Shown: in pieces, positions 25,700 to 36,496 of the stretch
Layout of the letters: every line of letters begins with the position of its first letter
Position numbering within the stretch: the stretch's first letter is position 1
From: Duganella sp. BuS-21
GTDB taxonomy: Bacteria; Pseudomonadota; Gammaproteobacteria; Burkholderiales; Burkholderiaceae_D
DNA: 64,000 nucleotides
Reading direction: 5' to 3'
Assembly (NCBI GenBank): GCA_041874725.1
Contig: CP097466.1
Span: 186,001 to 250,000, forward strand
Made by a program: the position numbers and the translations under genes
Notes under the pieces: generated by a model
What the model was told of the DNA's origin: nothing
The model's input: only the letters and a program-made list of their open reading frames with translations
Databases searched by the model: none

Positions 25700-28468
25700 C
25701 TAACGGCCGCGCAGGAAGACGTCGAATTCGGCGGCGGGCATGGGTTTGGCGAACAGGTAGCCCTGGCCGTAGTCGCAGCCGGCGGCGGCCAGCAGGTCGC
25801 GTTGCTCGGGCGTTTCGACGCCCTCGGCGATCACTTTCAGCTCCAGCTTGTGGGCCATGACGATGATCGCTTCCGACAGCGCCATGTCGCTGGAGTCGGG
25901 CGCCAGGTTGCGGGTGAAGGAGCGGTCGATCTTCAGGTAGTCGATGTCGAATTTCTTCAGGTAGGACAGCGAGGAGTAGCCGGTGCCGAAATCGTCCAGC
26001 GCCACCTGGATGCCGGCGTCGCGCAGTTGCAGCAGGCGGTCGCTGACGGCGTTGCTGGCGTCCAGCAGCAGGCCCTCGGTGATCTCCACCACCAGCGACT
26101 GGCCCGGCAGCGCCAGCGACTGCAAATGATCGAGCCAGCCCTGGTAGGAGCCGCCCTCGCGCTGGAATTCCAGCGGCGACTGGTTCAGGCTGACCTGGAA
26201 GGCCGGGTCGTGCTGCTGGCGCCAGCGCTGCACCCAGCGCGCCGATTCGCGGAACACCCAGTCGCCGATCTCGACGATCAAACCGCTGGACTCGGCCAGC
26301 GGAATGAATTCCAGCGGACTGACCACGCCGCGCTGCGGATGGCGCCAGCGGATCAGGGCCTCGGCCTTGTGGATGGCGCCGCTCGCCAGATGAACGATGG
26401 GCTGGAAGTACAGCTCGAACTGCTCGCCCTTGAGGGCGCCGCGCAAATCATTGGTCAGGCGCATGCGGCTCAGCGCCGCCACCTGCAGGGTCGGCGTGAA
26501 GTAGCTGTAGCGGTTGCGGCCGGCGCCCTTGGCCGCGTACATGGCCTGGTCGGCGTGCTTGAGCAGGTTGTCGACGTCGAGCGCGTCGTCCGGGTACAGG
26601 GTGATGCCGATGCTGGCCGAAACGAAAGCCTGCTCCGGCCCCAGGTCGAACGGCTGCAGCAGGCGGCGCAGGATCTCCTGGGCGATGCGCTCGACATGCT
26701 CGGTGCTGTCAAGCTCGCACAAGATCACGGTGAACTCGTCGCCGCCCAGCCGCGCCACCGTGTCCGACTTGCGCACGCAGGCGCTGATGCGGCGCGCCGC
26801 CTCCACCAGCAGCACGTCGCCCTGCTGGTGGCCGAGCGTGTCGTTGACTTCCTTGAAGTGGTCGAGGTCGATGAACAGGATGGCGATGCGCGACTGGTCG
26901 CGCTGGCTCTTGAGCATGTCGTGGCCGAGGCGGTCGAGGAACATGCGGCGGTTGGGCAGGTGGGTCAGCGTATCGAAATTGGCCTGCTGCCAGATCAGCG
27001 CCTCGCTCTGGCGCTTGGCCGTGACGTCCTCGATCATGCACAAATGGTGAGGATGGCTGCCGGCCTCGGTATCGATGGCGTTCACCGAGACGTCGATCCA
27101 GGCCACGCTGCCGTCCGGCTTGAACAGCCTGCTGAGCGCCTTGAAGCTGCTGATCTGGCGCGTGGTGAGCAGCGCCATCTGGGCCTTGATCTGCACCACG
27201 TCGTCCGGATGGCCGACCTCCAGCCAGCGGATGGCGTGCAGCTCCTGCAGCGAGCGGCCGAGGATGGCCTGATAGCTGGCATTGATGTCGCGGTACTCGT
27301 AGCTGACCGTATCGATCAGCGCGATGCCGAGCGGCGAGGCCTCGAACATGGTGCGGAAGCGCTGCTCGCCGGTGCGGATGGTCTGCAGTGCGCGCTTGCG
27401 CTCGCGCGCCAGCAAACTGACGTGGATGGCCGCGCCCAGCACCAGCAGCAGCGCCGCCGCGCCCGCCGCGCGGTACAGCCACAGCAGATCGCCGTGCTGC
27501 TGGTCGACCCGGTACATGAACCCGTCGAAACCGGCGTTTTTCGGCAGCAGGCCGAGGCTGGCGTAGACATCGGCGATGTGCTGCCAGCGGTCCGGATTCA
27601 TATAGCCGATTTCCACCAGCACCGGCTGCACCAGCGGCACCATCTGCCGCGCCTCGTACAGCAGGTGCTGGCGGTCGGCGCGGCGCGAATATTTATTGAG
27701 GATCAGGTCGGCCGCTTCCTCGTGGTGGCTCATCGCCCACTGCCAGCCGCGCATGCTGGCGGCGCGGAAGGCGGCCACCCGCGCCGGATGGTTGGCGATC
27801 TCGCGCTCGCTGGTGAACAGGTTGTCGCCGTAGAAATCGATACCGACCGCGCGCGGGCTGTAGATATCGTAGGGGAAGCCGAGGCGGTCGAAGGTGTCGG
27901 GCTCGTTGGTGGTGTAGATCGCCATGGCGTCGACCTTGCCGTCCACCAGGTCGACCGGATTGAAGCTGTGGCTGACGCGCTCGAAGCTGCTGGGCGGCAC
28001 GCCTTCCTTGCTCAGGAAGGCCAGCAATTCATCGGCGTTGGACAGCGCCCCGGTCAGCGAACCGATCATCGCGCGCTTGCCGATCAGGCGCCGCAGGTCG
28101 GGATCGCCGCCGGTCTGGCGCATCGCCAGCGCATACGGCGAATGCTGGAAGATCACGCCCAGCACCACCACCGGCTTGCCGGACAGGCGCGCCAGCAACA
28201 GGTTGCTGCTGCCCGTGCCGTACTCGGCCTTGCCGGCCAGGATGCTGCGCTCCGGCGCATCGCCGTCCTGGCCGTCGAGGATGCGCACGTCGAGCCCGGC
28301 CTCGCGGTAATAGCCGAGCTCCTGCGCGGCGTAATAGCCGGCGAACTGGAACTGGTGGGCGTGCTTGAGTTGGAGGGTGACTTTTTCCAGCGCCATGGCC
28401 GGCGCCGCGACCAACCCGATGATGGCGACGGCGCACAGCTTGGCGAGGAGGGCTGAACGGAAGGTCAT
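25700..28468 (-). CDS. NMT1/THI5-like sensor with PAS, GGDEF and EAL domains
   Basis: 922 residues from ATG 28468. Order: signal peptide 1-26; a periplasmic NMT1/THI5-like binding domain at about 28-330 (LKHAHQFQFAGYYAAQELGYY); a transmembrane helix at about 337-360; PAS at about 375-490 (RFRTMFEASPLGIALIDT); GGDEF with an intact LGGDEF motif near 605; EAL with EALIRW and the DDFGTGYSS loop. The binding domain suggests sensing of a pyrimidine-like or other small periplasmic ligand. The output would make or break cyclic di-GMP. Both catalytic motifs look active, so net activity cannot be told. It follows the RCC1 gene by 56 bases on the same strand. Confidence 0.93.
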   Translation of the reverse strand: MTFRSALLAKLCAVAIIGLVAAPAMALEKVTLQLKHAHQFQFAGYYAAQELGYYREAGLDVRILDGQDGDAPERSILAGKAEYGTGSSNLLLARLSGKPVVVLGVIFQHSPYALAMRQTGGDPDLRRLIGKRAMIGSLTGALSNADELLAFLSKEGVPPSSFERVSHSFNPVDLVDGKVDAMAIYTTNEPDTFDRLGFPYDIYSPRAVGIDFYGDNLFTSEREIANHPARVAAFRAASMRGWQWAMSHHEEAADLILNKYSRRADRQHLLYEARQMVPLVQPVLVEIGYMNPDRWQHIADVYASLGLLPKNAGFDGFMYRVDQQHGDLLWLYRAAGAAALLLVLGAAIHVSLLARERKRALQTIRTGEQRFRTMFEASPLGIALIDTVSYEYRDINASYQAILGRSLQELHAIRWLEVGHPDDVVQIKAQMALLTTRQISSFKALSRLFKPDGSVAWIDVSVNAIDTEAGSHPHHLCMIEDVTAKRQSEALIWQQANFDTLTHLPNRRMFLDRLGHDMLKSQRDQSRIAILFIDLDHFKEVNDTLGHQQGDVLLVEAARRISACVRKSDTVARLGGDEFTVILCELDSTEHVERIAQEILRRLLQPFDLGPEQAFVSASIGITLYPDDALDVDNLLKHADQAMYAAKGAGRNRYSYFTPTLQVAALSRMRLTNDLRGALKGEQFELYFQPIVHLASGAIHKAEALIRWRHPQRGVVSPLEFIPLAESSGLIVEIGDWVFRESARWVQRWRQQHDPAFQVSLNQSPLEFQREGGSYQGWLDHLQSLALPGQSLVVEITEGLLLDASNAVSDRLLQLRDAGIQVALDDFGTGYSSLSYLKKFDIDYLKIDRSFTRNLAPDSSDMALSEAIIVMAHKLELKVIAEGVETPEQRDLLAAAGCDYGQGYLFAKPMPAAEFDVFLRGR

Positions 28469-28524
28469 GGCGCTAGTGTAGCGCCTGGCCGTCCGTTCTT
28501 TTGATGCTGTGGCGAAAAAAACGC

Positions 28525-30024
28525 TTAGTTCGGCGTCGGATTCGGGATATTCACCGGAATCGGCGAAGTGACGGTCTTGCCGTTGCCCAGCTGACCGTTG
28601 CCGTTGCGGCCCCAGGTCCACAGCGAATTGTCGGCCTTAAGGGCCGCGCTGTGGCCGTCGCCGGCGCTGATCGCCACCCAGGTGCGCTCGGTGCCGATCT
28701 GCTTGGGCGAGATGGCGTCGTCGCTACCGCTGCCGTCGCCGAGCTGGCCGTCGGCATTCGAGCCCCAGGCCCACAGCGAACCGTCCTTGCGGATGGCCAG
28801 GGTATGCAGGCCGCCGGCCGAGACGATGTTCCAGTCGTTGTCCGGGCTGAACTGGCGCGGCACGGTCACGGTGCCGCCGGTGGCGTTGTTGCCCAGCTGG
28901 CTCGAACCGTTGGCGCCCCAGCCCCACAGCGTGCCGTTGGTGGCGATCGCCATTGAATGGCTGGCGCCGGCCGAGACCGCGTTGTACACGCCGGTGCCGA
29001 TCTTGGCCGGAGTTGGCACCGGGGTCGAGCTGGTGGAGGAGTTGCCGAGCTGGCCATCGACGTTCGAGCCCCAGGTCCACAGGCTGCCATCCTTCTGGAT
29101 GCCCATCGAATGGGTGCCGCCGGCGCTGAAGGCGATCCAGACGGCGGTATTGGTCTTGGCGCTGCCGCCGACCTGCACCGGCTCCTGGCGCCCGAAGAGG
29201 GAGGTATCGCCCAGCTGGCCCTCGCTGTTGCGGCCCCAGGCCCACAGGGTGCCGTCGGCCTTGAGCGCCAGCACGTGGTATTTACCGGCCGAGACCGACA
29301 CCCAGGTGGCGTCCTTGCCGACCTGCACAGGCACGGAACGGTTGGTGGTATTGCCCTGTCCCAGCTGGCCATTGGTATTCAGGCCCCAGGACCACAGCGT
29401 GCCGCCGGTGGTGCTGCTGCCGGTGGCGGCGCGGATGCCGACCGCGAACTGCTCGCCGACCGACACCTGGCGCCAGGCGGTGGTGGCGCTGCCGTTGTTG
29501 ACGGCGACCGGAGATTCGCGTCCCAGGTTGCTGTTGTCGCCCAGCTGGCCCCAGTTGTTCTGGCCCCAGGCGTACAGCTTGCCGTCGGCGCGGCGGGCGA
29601 TGGTCTGGAAGCCGCCGGCCGAGACCTGGGTCCACGGCGCGGTGACGGTGATCGCCAGCGAACCGACCACGCTGTCCTGGGTGGCGGTGATGGTTTCCGT
29701 GCCCACGCCGACGGCGGTGAGCTTGCCGGTAGCGGTGGCGATCGACGCCACCGTCGCGTTGCCGCTCTTGGTGGCCCACTGCAGACCGCCGGCCACCGTC
29801 AGCGGCTTGGAAGTGCCGTCGGAATAGGTGCCGACAGCGGTCGCGTCCGCCACCACGCTGACCGGAATGGTGGTGCTGGTGGAGACCGTGATCGCAATCG
29901 TCTTCAAGGTCGGCACGGCGGGCGTGGCCGGGGTGGTGGCCTGGTCGCCGCCACCGCCGCCGCAAGCGGCCAGCACGGCAAACAGCGGCGCCAACAGCAG
30001 CGAGGAGAATTTAAAATTTTTCAT
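28525..30024 (-). CDS. RCC1-repeat lipoprotein with bacterial Ig-like domain
   Basis: 499 residues from ATG 30024 (an in-frame ATG lies six bases earlier). The N-terminus has a lipoprotein signal with lipobox LAAC followed by GGGGG, so it is probably anchored to the outer membrane. Residues about 45-130 form a BID_2-type Ig-like domain (TVSTSTTIPVSVVADATAVGTYSDGT). From about 135 there are seven RCC1-like blades, each with a W[AGST]WG-x6-GQLG signature, expected to form a seven-bladed propeller. Such bacterial proteins are usually extracellular binding scaffolds; the partner is unknown. It is upstream of the GGDEF-EAL gene. Confidence 0.92.
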   Translation of the reverse strand: MKNFKFSSLLLAPLFAVLAACGGGGGDQATTPATPAVPTLKTIAITVSTSTTIPVSVVADATAVGTYSDGTSKPLTVAGGLQWATKSGNATVASIATATGKLTAVGVGTETITATQDSVVGSLAITVTAPWTQVSAGGFQTIARRADGKLYAWGQNNWGQLGDNSNLGRESPVAVNNGSATTAWRQVSVGEQFAVGIRAATGSSTTGGTLWSWGLNTNGQLGQGNTTNRSVPVQVGKDATWVSVSAGKYHVLALKADGTLWAWGRNSEGQLGDTSLFGRQEPVQVGGSAKTNTAVWIAFSAGGTHSMGIQKDGSLWTWGSNVDGQLGNSSTSSTPVPTPAKIGTGVYNAVSAGASHSMAIATNGTLWGWGANGSSQLGNNATGGTVTVPRQFSPDNDWNIVSAGGLHTLAIRKDGSLWAWGSNADGQLGDGSGSDDAISPKQIGTERTWVAISAGDGHSAALKADNSLWTWGRNGNGQLGNGKTVTSPIPVNIPNPTPN

Positions 30025-30166
30025 GATCATCCAGTTCACAGAATGTGGGTCTGCGGTATAGCAGTGTAGCCCGCCAGGGCGCTTACGCATCGCACGAGCA
30101 GGACTGAATTATCCACGTAATTAGCCACTTCGGATACTTTAACAACATTTCTTTGGGGAATGAACG

Positions 30167-30336
30167 AAAAAAAAGCACCCGAAGGTAATGCCGTTAAGTT
30201 AAGCGATGTCGTCCCGGCGAAAGCCGGGATCCATGCTGAGTTAGCAGGGCATGCGCCTCATGGATTCCCGCATTCGCGGGAATGACAAAGCCTATTTTTA
30301 GCTTAACTTAACGGCATTACACCCGAAGGTGCTTTT
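30167..30336 (-). terminator. ygiQ terminator split by a MITE
   Basis: AAAAGCACC (30171-30179) and GGTGCTTTT (30328-30336) are the arms of what was a 9-bp hairpin. In the minus-strand RNA it had a UUCG tetraloop followed by eight U (plus-strand A-run 30167-30174). A 136-bp element now sits in the loop. Because that element is itself self-complementary, the outer stem can still form. Confidence 0.75.
30185..30320. mobile_element. 136-bp MITE with 20-bp perfect terminal inverted repeats
   Basis: The left end GTAATGCCGTTAAGTTAAGC (30185-30204) is the exact reverse complement of 30301-30320. An 8-bp direct repeat ACCCGAAG flanks it (30177-30184 and 30321-30328), the expected target duplication. 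Inside are two hairpins, TCCCGGCGAAAGCCGGGA and ATTCCCGCATTCGCGGGAAT, and no ORF. It must be moved in trans by an unseen transposase with an 8-bp duplication. Confidence 0.88.
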
Positions 30337-30346
30337 CAAATTGAAC

Positions 30347-32779
<2,433 letters not shown>

Positions 32780-32831
32780 GGGGCCGTATTGTACCGGAAA
32801 GCCTCCCGCTACGCTCACGCCCGCATAAATT

Positions 32832-32860
32832 TTCTTTTAGTATTCAATCACTTAAAAGAA
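32832..32860 (-). other. A/T-rich hairpin downstream of the DUF4404 gene
   Basis: TTCTTTTAG pairs with CTTAAAAGAA around a short loop. It lies just after the DUF4404 stop and before the ygiQ start. There is no GC-rich stem, so a terminator role is doubtful. Confidence 0.3.
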
Positions 32861-32888
32861 ATGATGTCAGTGTCGCATCGAATTGGGC

Positions 32889-33164
32889 TTAAATTCCCAT
32901 GTTCGACAGGATGGTGCCCAGTTCGCGCAGGGCCGGCTCCAGCTGCGGGTGCTTGACGGCGAACTTGGCCGACAGCTCCTGGGTGCGCTCGGCCAGGCCG
33001 AAGGTCGAGGTTTCGCCTTCGGGCGGCTCGGCGCCGCGTTCGAGCAGGGTCTTGATGTCGCCGTCGAGCTGGCGCAGCAGTTCCTGCAGCTCCTCGTCGA
33101 TCGGGCCGGCATGGGCCAGGTTGGCGTGCAGGGTCTTGAGCGAGGTTTTCAGATTGCTGTCCAT
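32889..33164 (-). CDS. DUF4404 family protein
   Basis: 91 residues, matching the small DUF4404 family in length and in the pattern LKTLHANLAHAGPIDEELQELLRQLDGDI. It is predicted to be all-helical, acidic and cytoplasmic, with no signal or membrane segment. It is 13 bases downstream of the VF530-type gene on the same strand, so both are probably co-transcribed. The role is unknown. Confidence 0.8.
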   Translation of the reverse strand: MDSNLKTSLKTLHANLAHAGPIDEELQELLRQLDGDIKTLLERGAEPPEGETSTFGLAERTQELSAKFAVKHPQLEPALRELGTILSNMGI

Positions 33165-33177
33165 ATGCGTCCCCTGT

Positions 33178-33381
33178 TTAGAATTTGGTGGCCAGGTAGA
33201 GTTCTTCCACCTGCGCCCTGGCCCACGGCGTCTTGCGCAGGAATTTCAGGCTGGACTTGATGCTCGGATCGCTGCTGAAGCAGTTGATATCGATCCGCTG
33301 CGCCAGTTGCTCCCAGCCATAATACTCGTACAGGCGCGTCACGATCGCTTCCAGCGTGACGCCGTGCAGTTGGTTGTTCAT
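33178..33381 (-). CDS. VF530 family (DUF2132) small DNA-binding-like protein
   Basis: 67 residues from ATG 33381, beginning [26 protein letters not shown] and containing [24 protein letters not shown], the hallmark of VF530/DUF2132 proteins. Structures of this family resemble small helical DNA-binding folds, but the biological role is unclear. The upstream extension to 33468 is not needed for the family match. It is first of a pair with the DUF4404 gene. Confidence 0.85.
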   Translation of the reverse strand: MNNQLHGVTLEAIVTRLYEYYGWEQLAQRIDINCFSSDPSIKSSLKFLRKTPWARAQVEELYLATKF

Positions 33382-33547
33382 ATCTTGTTCAATTAAGTCA
33401 GCGGGCACAGTTGCACCATACAGCCATTCTACACAAATCAAGCGGCTGGCCGGTGTGATGCTTAACACAAGCTTATGTGTTGAGCAAGATCAGTCCGACG
33501 CACCGCGCTCTCCATTACCGTAAGGAATTCACTTCTCGGAGGCAATA

Positions 33548-34061
33548 ATGGAGCGCGCAGTGATCTGCAAGGGCGACCCGACCTCGCACGGCGGCAAGGT
33601 CCTCGAAGGCAACGAACTGCTCACCACCAACGGCCGCTCGGTGGCGCAAAAGGGCCACATGACGATCTGCCCGCAGTGCAAGGGCACCTATCCGATAGCC
33701 GAAGGGCTCGATTCCACACCTACGCCGGCATCGGCACGACGGTGGACGGCATGAAAACCGCGTGCGGCGCCAAGCTGATCGCCACCCAGCGCGCGATGCT
33801 GATCGACGATGGCGGCGGCGATGGCGACGGCCCGCCGCCCGCGAGCCTGGCCCAGGCCGCCAAAGAACCCGCAAAGTACAGCGTGGCAAAACCTGGCTTT
33901 GTCTGCATGAGTGCCCAGCGGGGGAAAGACCCGGTCTCATTACCGACATCAAAGCTTGGACCCGCAAGCACGCCTATCCCATGCCTATCCCTCCTGAATA
34001 TCAGCCTGAATACCCTAACAGGAACTATCAGGACGACATAGATGCCTGCATGGAGGAGTGA
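33548..34061 (+). pseudogene. PAAR-domain gene with two frameshifts
   Basis: A good ribosome binding site (GGAGG, 33537-33541) precedes ATG 33548. Frame 2 gives the first half of a PAAR domain (GDPTSHGGKVLEGNELLTTNGRSVAQ, then CPQC). Near 33712 the similarity moves to another frame (FHTYAGIGTTVDGMKTACGAKLIATQ). Near 33893, at a run of four A, it moves to the third frame (KTWLCLHECPAGERPGLITDIKAW) and ends with TGA at 34059-34061. PAAR proteins sharpen the type VI secretion spike or carry effectors. Two shifts in about 180 bases suggest a decayed gene; sequencing error is the alternative. No other T6SS gene is in the window. Confidence 0.75.
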
Positions 34062-34258
34062 TGAACAAAGGCACGGAACTTTCGCAGTTCATGGCTAGGC
34101 CAAAACCTAAACCAGTCATTGGACTGAACGACCACACTTGGCTATGCCTGCATGACTGTCCTCATGGCGAAAAGCCTGGCGTGATCAGAGACATAGATGC
34201 CTGGTCGAGCAAGCACGGCTTCACGCCTCCTCCGGCGAGACATCACGACGAAGACTAG
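34061..34258 (+). CDS. Small protein sharing the TWLCLH module of the PAAR gene
   Basis: 65 residues. ATG 34061 overlaps the stop of the PAAR reading (TGATG) and has GGAGGAG at 34052-34058. Residues about 25-57, HTWLCLHDCPHGEKPGVIRD then IDAWSSKHGF, match the C-terminal part of the preceding broken gene (TWLCLHECPAGERPGLI, then TDIKAWTRKHAY). The module has two conserved Cys and two His (CLHxC, KH), which could bind metal. No known family is recognised. Position after a PAAR gene suggests an effector-linked or immunity-like role, which is inference. Confidence 0.6.
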   Translation: MNKGTELSQFMARPKPKPVIGLNDHTWLCLHDCPHGEKPGVIRDIDAWSSKHGFTPPPARHHDED

Positions 34259-34275
34259 ACACCCGCCTCGGCGTG

Positions 34276-34308
34276 AAAAAAAAACAGGACCGATGTCTAT
34301 CGGTCCTG
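34276..34308 (-). terminator. Terminator of the downstream M3 peptidase gene
   Basis: CAGGACCGAT (34285-34294) and ATCGGTCCTG (34299-34308) form a perfect 10-bp stem with a GTCT loop. Plus-strand A-run 34276-34284 makes the U-tract on the minus strand. Confidence 0.92.
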
Positions 34309-34317
34309 CTTTAAAAT

Positions 34318-36447
34318 TTACTTCTCGGTCAAGCCACGGCGTTCCAGCAGCGGTTCGATCTTGGCGTCGCGGCCGCGGAAGTTGCGGTACATTTGCATCG
34401 CGTCCATGGTGCCGCCTTTCGACAGCAGCATCTTGCGGAAGTAGTCGCCGTTCTTGCGCAGCGGGCCGCCGTTTTCGATGAACCATTCGACCGCGTCGGC
34501 ATCCAGCTTCTCCGCCCACACGTAGCCGTAGTAACCGGCCGAGTAGCCGCCGGCGAAGGTGTGCGAGAAGTAGGTGGTGCGGTAGCGCGGCGGCACCGGC
34601 GCGTAGTCGACGCCGGCCGATTTCAGCGCGGCCGCTTCGAAGCCCAGCACGTCGGTCGGGATCTGCGATGGGCTCAGCTGGTGCCATTTCTGGTCCAGGA
34701 TCGAGGCCGCCAGGTACTCGGTGGTGCGGAAACCTTCGTTGAATTTCTTCGACGCGATCACCTTGTCCAGCAGTGCCTGAGGCATCGGCGCGCCGGTCTG
34801 GTAGTGCTTGGCGTAGTTGCTCAGCACTTCAGGCCACACCGACCACATTTCGTTGACCTGCGACGGGAATTCGACGTAGTCGCGCGGCACGCGGGTGCCG
34901 GCGAAGCGCGGGTATTTCACGTTCGAGAACATGCCGTGCAGCGCGTGGCCGAATTCGTGGAACAGGGTGCGCAGTTCGTCGTAGGTCAGCAGGGTCGGCT
35001 CGCCGTCGTTCGGCTTCGGCACGTTGAGGTGGTTGGCCACCACCGGACGGGTACCCATCAGCGACGATTGCGAGACGTAGGCATTCATCCAGGCGCCGCC
35101 GCGCTTGTTGGAACGCGCGTAAAAGTCGGCGATGAAGATGGCCAGCTGCTTGCCGTCGGCGTCGAACACGTCGAACACGCGCACGTCCGGGTTGTACACC
35201 GGCAGGTCCTTGCGCTCCTTGAACGACAGGCCGTACACCTTGTTGGCGGCAAAGAACACGCCGTTGGTCAGCACGTTGTTCAGCTCAAAATACGGGCGCA
35301 GTTCGTTCTGGTCGAAGTTGAAACGCTCGGCCTTGACCTTGTCGCTGTAGAGCGACCAGTCCTGCGCGGCCAGTTCGAAGCCGCCGTTTTCCTTGTTGAT
35401 GACGGCCTGGATCTCGGCGCCTTCCTTCTTGGCGTTGGCGACGGCCGGGCGGGTCAGCTCGGCCAGGATCTTGTTGACGGCATCGGTGTCGTGGGCGGTC
35501 TGGTCGGCCAGCGCGTAGGCGGCGAAGTTCGGGTAGCCCATCAGCGCCGCTTTTTCCGCGCGCAGCTTGGCGATCGACAGCACCACCTGGGTGTTGTCGA
35601 ACTTGCCGCCGTGGCTGCCGCGCGCCAGCGACAGCGCCATCAGCTTTTCGCGCACGGCGCGGTTGGTCAGCACGGACAGGCTGGCCTGGCCGGTGGTGTT
35701 CACCACCGGGATCAGGAACTTGCCTTCCTTGCCCTTGGCCTTGGCGGCGGCTGCGGCGGCGTCGATCGCCTTGGCCGACATGCCGGCCAGTTCTTCACGG
35801 GTGTCGACCACCAGCGCCGAGTCGTTGGCTTCTTCCAGCACGTTCTGCGCGAAGGTGGTTTGCAGCTTGGCCAGTTCGCCGTTCATGGCTTTCAGTTTCT
35901 GCTTGTCGGCGTCCGACAGCTGCGCGCCGGCGCGTACGAAGTCGGTGTGGTAGCGCTCCAGCAGGTACTTCGATTCGCTGTCGAGGTGCAGCTTGTCGCG
36001 TTTGTCGTACAGCGACTTGATGCGGGCGTACAGCTTGCCGTTCAGGCGAATCGCGTCGCTGTGTGCGGCCAGTTTCGGCGACAGCTCGCGCTCCAGCGCC
36101 TTGAAGGTGTCGTTGGTGTTGGCGCCGGACAGGTTGCCGAACACGCTAGATACGCGCGACAGCAACTGGCCCGATTTTTCCATCGCCACGATGGTGTTGT
36201 CGAAGCTGGCCGGCTTCTTGTTGTTGGCGATGGCTTCGATCTCGACGGCCTGCTGGCGCATGCCTTCTTCAAACGCTGGTGCGTAGTCTTCGTTCTTGAT
36301 CTTGTCGAAGGCCGGGTAGGCGAACGGCAGGGTGCTGGCCTTGGAGAACGGATTCGAGGCCGGCAGCATGGAGGCCGGTTCGGCCGCGTGGGCGACGCTG
36401 AAAACTGCCGCCACACTGGCGGCGATGATGACATTGGTGCGAATCAT
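34318..36447 (-). CDS. M3 family metallopeptidase (oligopeptidase/Dcp-like), copy 1
   Basis: 709 residues. ATG 36447 has AAGGA about 9 bases upstream. A signal peptide (about 1-21, ending AHAAEP) exports it. The zinc site HEFGHALHG lies in the C-terminal half (near residue 488), followed by the M3 pattern FVEFPSQVNEMW-like DYVEFPSQVNEMW. The C-terminal catalytic lid has YAPVPPRYRTTYFSHTFAGGYSAGYYGY. The enzyme would cleave short peptides in the periplasm. It lies directly downstream of a same-length paralogue (36494-38623), with 46 bases between, and ends in a strong terminator. Confidence 0.94.
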   Translation of the reverse strand: MIRTNVIIAASVAAVFSVAHAAEPASMLPASNPFSKASTLPFAYPAFDKIKNEDYAPAFEEGMRQQAVEIEAIANNKKPASFDNTIVAMEKSGQLLSRVSSVFGNLSGANTNDTFKALERELSPKLAAHSDAIRLNGKLYARIKSLYDKRDKLHLDSESKYLLERYHTDFVRAGAQLSDADKQKLKAMNGELAKLQTTFAQNVLEEANDSALVVDTREELAGMSAKAIDAAAAAAKAKGKEGKFLIPVVNTTGQASLSVLTNRAVREKLMALSLARGSHGGKFDNTQVVLSIAKLRAEKAALMGYPNFAAYALADQTAHDTDAVNKILAELTRPAVANAKKEGAEIQAVINKENGGFELAAQDWSLYSDKVKAERFNFDQNELRPYFELNNVLTNGVFFAANKVYGLSFKERKDLPVYNPDVRVFDVFDADGKQLAIFIADFYARSNKRGGAWMNAYVSQSSLMGTRPVVANHLNVPKPNDGEPTLLTYDELRTLFHEFGHALHGMFSNVKYPRFAGTRVPRDYVEFPSQVNEMWSVWPEVLSNYAKHYQTGAPMPQALLDKVIASKKFNEGFRTTEYLAASILDQKWHQLSPSQIPTDVLGFEAAALKSAGVDYAPVPPRYRTTYFSHTFAGGYSAGYYGYVWAEKLDADAVEWFIENGGPLRKNGDYFRKMLLSKGGTMDAMQMYRNFRGRDAKIEPLLERRGLTEK

Positions 36448-36464
36448 TTGGTATCCTTGAATAC

Positions 36465-36496
36465 GATTTATATGATTTATATGATTTATATGATTA
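36465..36496. repeat. Tandem 9-bp repeats between the two M3 genes
   Basis: GATTTATAT occurs three times in a row followed by GATTAT. It fills most of the 46-base gap and sits before the ribosome binding site of the downstream copy. Confidence 0.88.

Noticed and set aside
25637..28456. 939-residue plus-strand frame across the GGDEF-EAL gene
   Set aside because: Shadow of a well-supported multidomain gene.
33548..34061. Programmed frameshifting in the PAAR gene
   Set aside because: No slippery heptamer with a downstream structure could be identified at either shift, and two shifts in opposite needs are unlikely to be programmed.
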